NCBI RefSeq assembly: GCF_001649575.2
Contig: NC_051448.1
Coordinates: 21,421,204 to 21,485,203, forward strand
Direction: 5' to 3'
DNA: 64,000 nucleotides
Source: Kryptolebias marmoratus
Lineage: Eukaryota; Chordata; Actinopteri; Cyprinodontiformes; Rivulidae
Positions 15,001-27,000 of this stretch are shown here, piece after piece (positions within the stretch are counted from its first letter, which is position 1; each line of letters starts with the position of its first letter). The notes beneath the pieces were generated by a model, which saw only the letters and a program-made list of their open reading frames with translations, made no database searches and had not been told where the DNA came from. A program made the position numbers and the translations under genes.

Positions 15001-18000
15001 AACTTTCATAAATCAGAAGACCATCAGATGTTAACATTGTGACTCCACAGAAACATTGAACTATTTTATGTTGAAACTGTAAATTATTATGTTCTGTTAA
15101 CCTCGTTTGTTGGAATTTGGTCCTTTTTTTTAGCTTCTGGCGAAACTGAGCAGATTTTTAACAACTCAAACAATAGTTTTTAAATATTAAAAGCATGATG
15201 CAAACTAATGCTAAGATTGGAGTGAAAATGTTCCTCAAGGTGTGCTGGGGGGGTAATGAGGTGCTGTCCGGTCGGTCCCTGTAGACCCAAAAAGAGCTAT
15301 GTCCACATTCTCAGCACAAAGCTTGGACTCCACCAGGACTTCATGTCTCTGATCCTCTTTGTGGTGTTTATGAACAGGATGTCAAGGGTCATTCATGGAG
15401 AGGAGGGTGTTTTCCCCTTGAAACCCTGGCCTTCTGTTTAGATCGAGCCATTTCAGGACCTTTAATCTAGAATCAAGTTAGCCTTGAATGGTTCAAGGTG
15501 TGTAAGCATCTGTAATGAAAGAGCGCTCACTTCAAACCAGTGAGATTACAACTGACAGCAGCTGTGGGAGTGAGAGCAGACATGACAGACAAATAGATAG
15601 CTGTTAAGAGAGTAGCAGAGTAGGACAAACGGGGGCATGTGGGAACAGAGAGCGCTGCTGAAAGGTTACAGAAGACATCAGAGATGGATGAATGGAAAGA
15701 GGACACCTGAAGGCACATCACCCTCGAACAGATCCTTTGTTGTGACAAGGAGCTTGCAAAGGTGCTAAAAGTTCGACTCAACTTTACAAAAATCTGTGAC
15801 ACTTTTCTACCAAACATGAAAACGTAATCGTTTCTGCAGTTTGAGCCGGAGCCCCTCCAGCTGGAGCAGCTGTCCCCAGAAGGTGTGAAGTGCTGCTCAA
15901 CAACAGCTGCAAACGGCTTTCAGTGTGAAACTCAGAGCGACTTGTGCTGTTCTCCATTTTCACTTTATCTTTACGTCCGCACTTCAAGTTATGCTCCAAG
16001 ACATGAATTGAAATGAATATTAGAACAACTACAGTAATGGATTTGCTGTCCATTCACACCAGATTGAACTTTTATAAAACCTTTTAATTTTAAATTTAAA
16101 TTGTTAAACACATAATTCTAGCTCTAGTGTTTTTTTTTCTTGTTTGTTTGTTTTATTTTAAACCTTTTGCATTAAAATTGTTGTAGAGTTAAAGTAATTG
16201 GAAGAATAAGAAAAACCTAAATGTTGCATATTGCTGTACGTAGTATAAATAAATCCACATCTTCAGTATTTTTATTCCATTTAACAAGTCATTCCACAAT
16301 CCTGCTGTGACCTAAATATTCTGGCATTTTCTTGGCAGCATAAACAGTTTTGGTTGTGCTATTTGTTTTACACACTGTTTCAACTGCCAGTTTTATTATA
16401 TTAGCATTTGCAATGTCAGTTTGTTAATTGTGCCATTTAGATTCATTGGCCCTTATTGTCTCAGTAAGTACTATTTACCTTTACTAGATTAAACAGTGAT
16501 ATAAGGAGCTTTTCCGTTACAGCCTTCATTTCCACAATGTGGAAATGCCACAATGCCTTTATTTCCACAATGTCATTGACCTCAAACGTTGAGAATAAAC
16601 TGAAATCTTTTGTGTTCAGTGTTTGTAGATGACAAAGTCATGTGTTGGAATTAAAGCACCCTGAATGTTAACAATCAGTTTACGCAAAACCACAAACTAA
16701 AGTGAAGATAAGTTCGACTACACAACTGAAGAGTTTCATGCAGTACTCGTAAAGAAATTAGTTCTGTGGCAGAAGAAGTAAATGTTTTTAACTCTGTAGA
16801 GAAAAAGTGAGCTATGCCTAGTCTTGCAGCCTCACAAAAATCCCATATTTACCATCTGAGGCACTTAGATTTGACCAAACCCCCTGGCAATGGGAACGGA
16901 ATTGATTTACTTGTTTTAGCAACAATAATTGCATTAGGAAATCTGTTAAAATGTGCTACTTTTGAACAACAACAACAAAAAAGAAGCCACAAGTCATTTT
17001 ATTCTCTTGTCTTTTGCATAACACATCACAAAGAGGCACCCACATCTATAATTTGACTAACTGTAGAAAAGATGGCATGAAATAAGGAGAAAATAACCAT
17101 TTAATTTTTTTTTCTTTAATACCAGGAAGTCTTAAAGTACATTTTGTGTTCAGATAACAATGTTTTTTTTATTAGTATAGTTCATGTTATCACAGAATCT
17201 TCATGTTTGTTTCTATTGTGTTACAGCAGCCTTCTTAGATTAATACTTTGGTCCATTTTGAACAATGTGAAGACGTTTTCCCTATAGACCATTTCACACT
17301 TTAGAATGTGTTACAAATTGCTTATTATCTGCTGCTGTGTTTGCTGATTTCATTAAAAGGCAGGAAATGATCTGTCTGTAAGCTAGAAAGCACTCAAATT
17401 AAATAAAATTAAATCAGATCTGTCACTTCACCTGCTGGATGTTCTTTTAGTCAACATCCAGCTGAAATGTTCCCCATATCTTTTCTTTTTCTTATCTCTT
17501 CCTCCATCTTTCCATCTCATCTCTTTTCAGCTGATTTGAAGATTTTTGATGAGTTGTCGATAACTTCGGAGAAGCTCCCTCACCCGACTACGACCAGACC
17601 AAAGTTTCACGGCAGGAGGCTCCCCGCCCGTGTTGGCGAAGGAAATTCGGTGAGGACGCTGAAAAAATATCTCAGTACCAATTTCAAGGTTTTATTTTAA
17701 AGCCTGTGCAAATGTGTAATAGGATAAGATAATGAAGTGATGACAGTTTTTTAACCAAGATAAACATGGAAGTAAACAAACCATTCTTATACAGTGTTGA
17801 AGTTATATAAATGATGATTACTTCATGTTTTTTCTGCTACAATTATGGGGTAAAGAAAGTATACATTTTGTATTTGAGGGCATAATAAAACTGAACTAGG
17901 GTGTCATTTATAAAACTGGCGTACGCACAAAACGGGGCCTAAAACTTGCGTACGTCTATAAAACCTGGTGTTTACACAGATTCCACCTTGTCATCATTAA

Positions 18001-21000
18001 TTAAACAACAATGAAGCCTAAACACGAGTATTAAAAAGTATGTGTACCTGCACTCCTTCCATAGAATTTAAGAGGGAAAGTGTCAGCCAGATTTTGCTGA
18101 TCAGATGTATTTAAAAAGTAGGAAAAAGCTTTTTAAAAGCAGCAGGAAAGCAGCAAATAAGACCTAAGCAACTGTTGCTGTCCACAAATCTTGGAAGGGT
18201 TAACTGTCATTTCATTATTTGGAGTTCATCATTCTAAGGACAGAAAAAATATCCATCCATCCATTTTCTTTACCCGCTTCTCCATTCCGGGTCGCGGGGA
18301 GCTGGTGCCTATCCCCAGCAGTGGAAAAAATATCCACAGGTGAGAAATATTTACAGCAGCTGCCTATCTTCCCTTGAGTGGACAACCCAAAAAATTCACC
18401 CTGAGGTCAGACTGTGCAAATGGCAACATAGCAAAAAGCTCTATCTTGGGCCTCAGTTAGCAGGGTAAAGGTTAAAGTTCATGACAGGACAATTAGAATG
18501 AGACTGAACAACAATAAGTTTGTTTGGAAGGACTAAAAAAAAACATGACAGCATGACTTAGGTTTGTAAAATTTTATATAAATGAACCGCAAGACTTCTG
18601 GAACAATGTACTTTGGGCCCATGAGACTACAGTGGAGATGTCTGGTTAAAAGCACTATGTTTGGACAAAACCAAGCACCGATTATCAGCACACACCCCTC
18701 ACCCCAACACTCAATCACCGTGGTGGAGGACTGACAGTTGAGGCTTGTTTTGCAGCTACAAGGGCACCTTGCAGTCATTGAGTCCATGAACTCCTCTGTA
18801 GACCAAAGGCCACCTGTCTGACAGCTAAAGCTTGGACCAGACACAACAATGATCCCAAAACTCAGCAGCTAACCTACAACAGAACAGCTGAAAAAGAAAA
18901 GATTCAAGGTGTTAGAGTAATCAAACGAAAATCCAGGCCTCAACTTGCCTGACATACTGTGGTGGGACCTGAAGAGAGCTGTGGGAAAACAAACATCTGC
19001 AGACTTCACTGATTTGAAGCAATGCTGGAAAGAAGAGTGGGCTGAAATTCCTCCACAACTGTGAGAAAGACAAAGTCGTACAGAAAAGGAACACTTCAAG
19101 TTACTGCTACTGAAGGAGGTTCTACAAGCTGTTGAGTCATGGGGTAGCTTAGTTTTCACACACAGCTTTCTACTTTAGCTTTGTTTTGTTTAATAAGTAA
19201 TTCACGGTAGAATCTGTGTTGCAAACTCATTCCCTAACATCAGCAACATGAACCCAGTCTGCAGTGTAATTATGGGTCTGTTCAAGTGCTGAAGGAGTGA
19301 TTGAACAACGAGCAGGGAAACTGAAGAGCTGGAGGAAGAAATAACTGCTGGTTGAAGCGCTGACAACTTGAGGTTGCATTTCAATAATTTTACAACCCGG
19401 TAATGACCACATCACTTTTTTTTTATTATGTCTTGATGCATAAAACCTTACAATTGATGTAGGATAGACTTTCTTTTTTCATTACATTAATGTAGGATCT
19501 GGTTGAGATTAAGGGAACATCAACTGATTACTGCTCTGCTTTTTATGCATTGTAACCTAATGTTATTTCTTTAAAATTTGAATTTCAGGCATTTGTTAAT
19601 CAGAGTAAAAAAATAATGGAGAAAATAAGAATGTGGCTGAATTATTGCCTGTCGTTTTTTTTTTTTTGTTGTTGTTGTTGTTAGTAGCTTTGTTTCTGCA
19701 TGCAAAAAGAAAATTAAGCTAAAGCTTTGTTAAGGTAATTGGGTTATTAAAATGCCATTCACTCACAGTTAAACTACCTTATCTTGTCTGCACTGAAGAA
19801 ATTTGTTCTCTGAAATGGAGAATTAAAGTTTAGAGTTAGAAATCAAAGCTTGATTCCAGCTGACTTAAATAAAATAGAATTATCTCAAGCTCAGTGCATC
19901 TGCAACTTCCGTATTTATTACAAACAATTTAACCGCAGCTCTTTGTTTCCTCTCATCGTCTGTGGTGTAGTTACCAGGAATATGAAAGCACTTTGACAGC
20001 CACTGTCGTTAATTTCCGTCCTTCTCATGGTTCAAATCAGTGCCTTGTGTCTCAAAATAAGTCGCCTCAGTGGTCCTGCTGATGGATAGGCTTATTAGCA
20101 TAATGTCCAGGATTGTATTATCAGTCAATTTAAGGTTAACTATTAAGGTGACTATTATTATTATTATTTCATAAATGAACAAATGTGTTTCTTCACAGCC
20201 AACCAGAGACCTGAACTTGGAGAAATCATTCAAGATCAATAAAGAAGATGGATCCAAGCCAGCGCCTACAGAAACCAGAAAGGTAACCTTAGGCTCAAAT
20301 TTTAAACTTTCACATCATAGTGAGTGTTGGGTGGGGAAAGTCTTATGGTGTGAACCACTGTATCAGTGGAAAGTGAAAAATCTGCTGCTACACAAAGTTT
20401 CCTTTGTGTGAGTTGAGCTATTGAGAAGCTGTTTGCATCTTCTGCTTATAAAGGTCCATAATAATGTCATCAGCAGTGACAAAAAATGTGCATTCTGTTC
20501 AAAGATAAGAACCCAGAGCTGTTGTACTTTTATAGGTGATAAGATAACAAGATGGTTTCTGCAGATGAGATTAAATATTAACAGAACTGAAAACAGAGTC
20601 TGTTTGAGTGGAGAACCAAACTGGTAGATGCATATACACCAGTGATTCCCAACTCCAGTCCTCTAGGAACACTATCCTGCGTGTTTTAGTTGTTTATCTG
20701 CTCCTCAGCAGTTCTTCAAGTTCTGCAGAAGCCTATTAATCACTCACTCACTCAAATCAGGTGTGTCAAAGCAGAGAAACAACTACAACATGCAGGACAG
20801 TGTTCCTTGAGGACCAGGGTTGGGAATTACTGATCTACACTGTAACTGATTATCAAATACCAGATCAAATAGATAACAGAGTTGGGTTTACCAGCACACT
20901 GCTCGTCCCATGTCAGTAGCATGTGCCCCCAATTTTTCATATAACTAAACTGGACTTCAGTTATTTGCCTGGCTCACAGGAAGATAATGGGTCACATGCA

Positions 21001-24000
21001 AGGTGTAGATTGAACCTGGATAGGTATCAGACTTAATGCTCCGTTGTACATTTTATAAAGCTAAAATTTGAGGCATCCTCCTCTGTTTAAAGACGTTTTT
21101 TCTTGTTTGACGTAAATGGCTTCCTTCACGTCCCTTTCTCTCCATTTTGAGGGGGGTTTAATTTGCATGTGAATTTATACTTGCATAACGGAACATCTAA
21201 TGCATCTTAAAAGCTTTAACCTCACACTCTCCAGCATTGAATAGAAAAAGCTCCTCGAATGAGGAGCGAAACATCTTCAAATACAGGACTGAAGTGCAGT
21301 TTTTTTGTTTTTGTATTTTTGGATCCATGTTTTGGATGGCTGATTATCCACTCCACCATACCCCCTTTTGGAACTGGATACAATTGGTAATTTGGTGCAG
21401 AACAGTCACTGTACTCATCATATCCTCGTCTGCGGCAAGTCAGCCCACAGCTGTTGTAATACTGAGTCAGAATTTGACTGAACTGATCCCACACATTTGA
21501 TTGAGAACCTCGACTTGAAGCAGGCAGTCCATCTCTAAATGTTAATTGCTGAACATGATAGGACATCTTGTCTGGTGTTAATGGCAGTCTATGCATGTGC
21601 CGGTGAACTCGTAATCTGGCTGTTCATCAGTTGCTAACACACATGGAAAGATGACACAGTGTTGTAGAGTCCAGTACTTGGGACCAGAAAGCAGACACAG
21701 ATGTCATGACGTTCTGTAATGCTTGGCAAAGAATACAAAAATCTGCTCTTTGTGTGATCTGTCTTGGGCGACTAGAACCTTTGGCACATGTGGGTGAAGT
21801 GGTGATTTGTGCCCATTAGTTCCAGTATTGGGTATCAGGCAAACATGCCATATAATGGCACAATAGGACCACCCAACCTCATACAAACCCTTAAATGACT
21901 CCTATTAAAATCCATGAAGTGAAGGGTTTCCCCCAGAGAAGAGGCTAAGCCCGGTGGTAGGTGGCCGCTCGCCAGCCGCTCGCCAGCCGACCATGGTTTA
22001 GTAAAAAAAAAAAAAAAAGATTTAAGTTGAAAATATGGCTATTTATTATGTGATATTGTAAGATATTTGTNNNNNNNNNNNNNNNNNNNNNNNNNNNNNN
22101 NNNNNNNNNNNNNNNNNNNNNNNNNNNNNNNNNNNNNNNNNNNNNNNNNNNNNNNNNNNNNNNNNNNNNNAAATAAATTAAATTAACATAAATGAAAAAG
22201 TGCAAACAAGGCACATCAAGGCCAATGAATAACAACAGAGAACTCTGAAAAACAGAGAGATGCTGTACTGTACTGTGCTTTTTGTGGCACAGGCTGCATG
22301 TTGGATCACTACATGTAACAAAACAAAGCATATCTAATGCTGAATTTAATAGCATCATTTTACTGGTAAACATGGATATTTTTACTAAGTACAAAACATG
22401 CTTTCCGTATTCAGTCTTGTAAAGCCACCCGCTGAATTTTGGCTTAACTAACCATTGTTGGTCAAACCTGCTCGATCAATGTTTATTGCTGTGGCGCTTA
22501 CGACGCGCTAACTCCAGTGGCAGCTAAAAGTGGCTCAGCCTCAGGGCTCTGCGCACAGACCTGAGCACACGGTGGAGGCGTTTATACTTTGCGCTTACAT
22601 CGGTGCAGTTTTCCTGAAAAGACAGTGGGCCGTACGCTACATAACCAGTGGAAATACGGTAAAAAGGAGAGCAGATGGTTGTCACGTCAAATATGGCTGC
22701 ACATATTCAGGAGGAGGAGCTGTTGTGTTTCTGGCTGTGATACAGAGAGGATGTTTAAATTTAAAGCATTCAGTTTGACTTTCATTGATTTATTTGCTTT
22801 AGTTGTCATTAGTCAATCTTAGGACTAATATTTCTTCCCTCTGTGGTCTATAAACACTCTTTTTTATCGGCTGCAGCAGTAATCTCCTTCTGTGAGTCTT
22901 GAACCGTTTGATTATCTTTGTGGTCTCTCAAAGAGGGGTCATATAAATGCTGATACAGGCGAACCAGCTCAGCTAGAGCATCAAAATTGTCCATTTTGAA
23001 TGTAGCGTGGCATGGGGACCTTCGTGCAGGGGCGGGGACAGCGCAATTGCATCACTGTTGGTGTGCGCACCCTCGCGCGGTGAGATAGATAAAGGTAGCG
23101 GTTTTGGGGGTGCGGATGGAAAAAACGTATATAAAAAATGACGTATTTATAATAAACAAGAGGAGCTTAGCCTGGCGGCAGGGTCACCAAAGCCTGGCGG
23201 CCCACCAGGCTTATAATACACTGGGGGAAACCCTGAAGTGTTGGTAAAAGTGTTGGATGTGTCTACAAGACCCAAATATACCCTCTGGTCCCCAATTTAG
23301 ACGTGCTAGCTTTTTGCATATCAAGCCATTTTTACATCCCCTTCACTGGTCTGCACAAGGATCAAGGATTACATCCAAATCAGACCATTTCTTTTGGGTG
23401 CTTAACCCCTACATTAGTAGCGGCCCCTGTAATGGGGGCACCAGCACTGCCAACAAGATCAGTAGGCCTAGGGACTAAGGGGTTACCTGCTTTTGTCAGT
23501 AATAAAATGAGATAAAATTTGAAAAAAAAAAAAAAATCCCAAGAACATGACATACAAACAAGGGAAAAAAAAAAAACTAAAGAGAATTTCAACTTTACTG
23601 GAGTTATAGCAAACATTGGTAGTTCTACAGTTTTACTGTGCAGACAGAGATCCAAAGGTTCTATCTGAATAAATGAGCAGTTTATCAGCAACAATTGCAA
23701 CAATTGGCCTTAAAGGTTTTTCTCCACAGACAGTGTCACACTGGCCAAGTAATTGGCTCCCTCCGGACACCACTGTGTGACCAAAGCATATCGGGCATGT
23801 TGAGAGGGACACAGTGGACCACCCCTTGCTGCTTTGTCTTCCACTTCAGCGCTTCGTTAATTGCCTTTAAGGCCATCTCACTTGGTTCTAGGATGGTTAG
23901 CCAGAACTAATTACAGTTTCAGAGTGAAGCCAGGCTTACTGGACAAACAAGAGCAGAAATAAGGGTCTGCTGAGTAGGACAGGTTTGCATCCGAGTCGCT

Positions 24001-27000
24001 TCATTCACTCAAAATGAAGGGAAATCTTTTGACACATGTTAAGTTAGTATGTTTGATTAACTGTAGGTGCTACATCACTAACGTCCATGGGTTTAGAAGA
24101 AGTAAAGAATTGCAAATTGTGACAGAAACAGAAGTTCAGCAGATGAATGGTAATAACTGCCCTGAGATACCAACAATGAAGGGGTGGAAACATGGAGTGT
24201 GACAGAAACAAGCTACCCAAACTACTGTTTTTAGAGTGTCATTTGCTTAATGCCTTTTGGAACTCAGATCTATAACTTTGTGAACCAGTCACAGGAACAT
24301 AGCTTTAGAAGAGTGACAAGTGGATCCACTCTCCACACCACACAGAATGCGGTCAGTCCATCCAGTCACCATGGAAACGCGGTCTGTGTAACAGAAGATA
24401 AACCTGGGTCCACATTCAGTGTTTTGGGGAGATTCGGATCTCTCTTCTTCTTTGTGAGGAAAATAATCTTTCAGAAACACTGAATTCTAAATTTTCAGGT
24501 AATTATACATATTTGGTAAAGTATCACATGATTTGCCTAAAGATACTCTGGTAACTACGGGATCTTTAAGTAATACACGGGGGAGACCTACAGAAGGTGT
24601 GCAGTACTCTTGCAGGAAACCAAAACCACTGGTCTAAATATGCTATGGTTTTGTTTTGTTTAAGAAATAGTGTTGCTTGTTTGGCACAGCTGAGGAAAAT
24701 AACTTCCACCCTGCCTCTGCGTTCTATCCGCAGCCTTCCACCAACAGTGTATCCCAGTCACCGCCACTCCACAGGGCCACCGAGGCCAAGCCGAGCCCCG
24801 CAGCAGCACCGAGCTTGGACGTGGACGCCTTGCAGATCAGCAAAACCGAGTCGAAACTCCAGCTGGACGAGTTCAGGAGCCAGATAAAGGAGCTGCTGCT
24901 GACTGTGGAGCTGCTCAAAGCTCAGCAAATGTAATTAAACCTGATGTGCACGAGATCAGGGTGTCAGTGGCAAAGTTTTAACATGTTCCCTGAGGATATA
25001 GACTTAGGAAATATTTTGAAATGATGCTTGGATTTTTTTTTTTTCAGGCTTTTGTATTTTTCAGTTAACTTACTGCGAGGTTAACAATGGGGAAAAACAA
25101 ATTTATATAAATTTTGAGTGAGCTCAGATCATCCAGTCTTTTTGCATCTGGTATAGTTAATCCTTTTGTCATCTTTTGTGTTGTGACTCGAATCACATCA
25201 GCTTTAAAAATCGGGCTTGATTTAAATGAAACTTTTATCCATTTTCAAGTGGCATTCTGTGTGAGTGTTAAGAAAAATTAATATCTTACCTGTTGTAGAT
25301 AGGTTTTCGAACAAAGTTTAAATCTGACAGGACAGACAAGCAAATTGCTTGTCTGTCCTGTCAGATTTAAACTTTATCTCTCCAAACTGAGGTTGTCTAG
25401 TCTGAATTCGGCTAAGCCCAACGAGAATTGATGCTGTCTTAAAGAGCTCCAGTCTACAAATATTCCTAGCGGTTCACGCAAACGCTTTTTCATACACCTT
25501 TTTTAAGACTGTCAGTTTTGCAATACATGGTTTTATATATGGAATTCTGTGGATATTTGAAAGCGCAAACGGCAGCGGCTAGTTGTAGCACTTGTGGTGT
25601 AGCCTGGGGAACTTTCTGTAAGAATATTATAATATTTCTACTTAAATCAATGGTAATGTTAAACTGTCAGCGATGGAAAATAGTTTAAATAATAGTGTTT
25701 GGCAAATTGCTATGAAGTTAAAAAGATTGGACATGTTTTACGTCAGTAAAGCAGGTCTGTTCGAACTGTGTTGACAAAATAATAATGGGACCTGCTTCCA
25801 AAGTTTAATAGCGGTGCAAACGTTATTTTATAAACCTTTACACCTCTTTAATAACATTACACCGTTTCAACAGAAATCTGAAGTGAAGTCCACAGAATTC
25901 CTTGTAATTACTGTATATTCAAAACTTGATGACAACATGAACATTTATAAAATAGTGTTCTCATAAACTACTATGAAATTTTGGAGCCTGGAGGATTTTT
26001 CTTCCCAGACGGCAGCAAACCACTTTGGTCTTTGTTGCGATCAGACTAGTCATTAGCTCATTAGTCCTGCCAGACTTAAACTTTAATTCTCCAAACTGAG
26101 GTCGTTCAAAGAGTTATCTTCAGCAGGTGAGATTTGAACTGTTCATAACTTTTAAACAGAACATCACTTTAAACTGGCTTAAATATCCTTTTAAACCGAT
26201 AATAGTCAAAGAAGCACATCCCAAGACTTTAAATGATATTTTTAGTTTGTTTTTGAATATTGAGTATATTTCGATCATGGTTGAGCTGATGGCATGTTTG
26301 TGTCTTTGCCTATTTCCAGGAAAGAGATCTCAGAGCTGCGGGGAGAGCTGGATGAGGAGCGACTGAAGCGCATGAACCTGCAGGTAGCATCAATCGCTTT
26401 AAGAAACACACACTGAGCTGTCTGCGTTCATGACTCCATCAGCTTAAACAAATATTTATGCTTTTGGTTCCACACACAGCAGCAGCAGCTCCATGTTATG
26501 GGCACCTGAGAATATTTTTAACAGACAGGCAGAGAAGTCTGCAGCTGTATAATACTGAATGCAGATGCAGACAAATTTGTTGGTACCCTTTTGTTAAAAC
26601 ACGAAAAACCCACAAAGGTCACCTGAATGACTTTAAACCCACAAAAGTAATAAGAAAAGGGTTACGTCAGTGTCAGATTGCTCCTTTGGTCACTGTTTGA
26701 GTCAAAGTGGACTTAATGGAAGACGAGCAAAGAGGACACCAGATAATAAAAATGCCAGACTGGAATTTGCCAAAATTGTAAATGGACTGTACTTATATTG
26801 TGCCTTTGTAGCCAACCAGGCCACTCAAAGCGCTTTACAACACAATCTGCCCTCATTTACCCATTCACACACACATTCATACACACTTTACTACATCTTT
26901 ACAAAGCTAATCTGAATAAATCCTTCTATTAAGTCTAATCAGTGCTTTAGATCGCAGTCATACACTGATAGGGCACATCAGAGGCAATGAGGGGTTCAGT

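Noticed and set aside
17905..17975. Paired ACTGGCGTACGCACAAAA / TTGCGTACGTCTATAAAA motif as a regulatory site
   Set aside because: Resembles a short remnant of a known fish repeat (TTTATAAA.CTTGCGTA); too short to classify.
21250..21275. Active hammerhead ribozyme
   Set aside because: The core differs from CUGAUGA by two bases in this copy and one in the other, and stems I and III were not found. Kept only as a structural observation.
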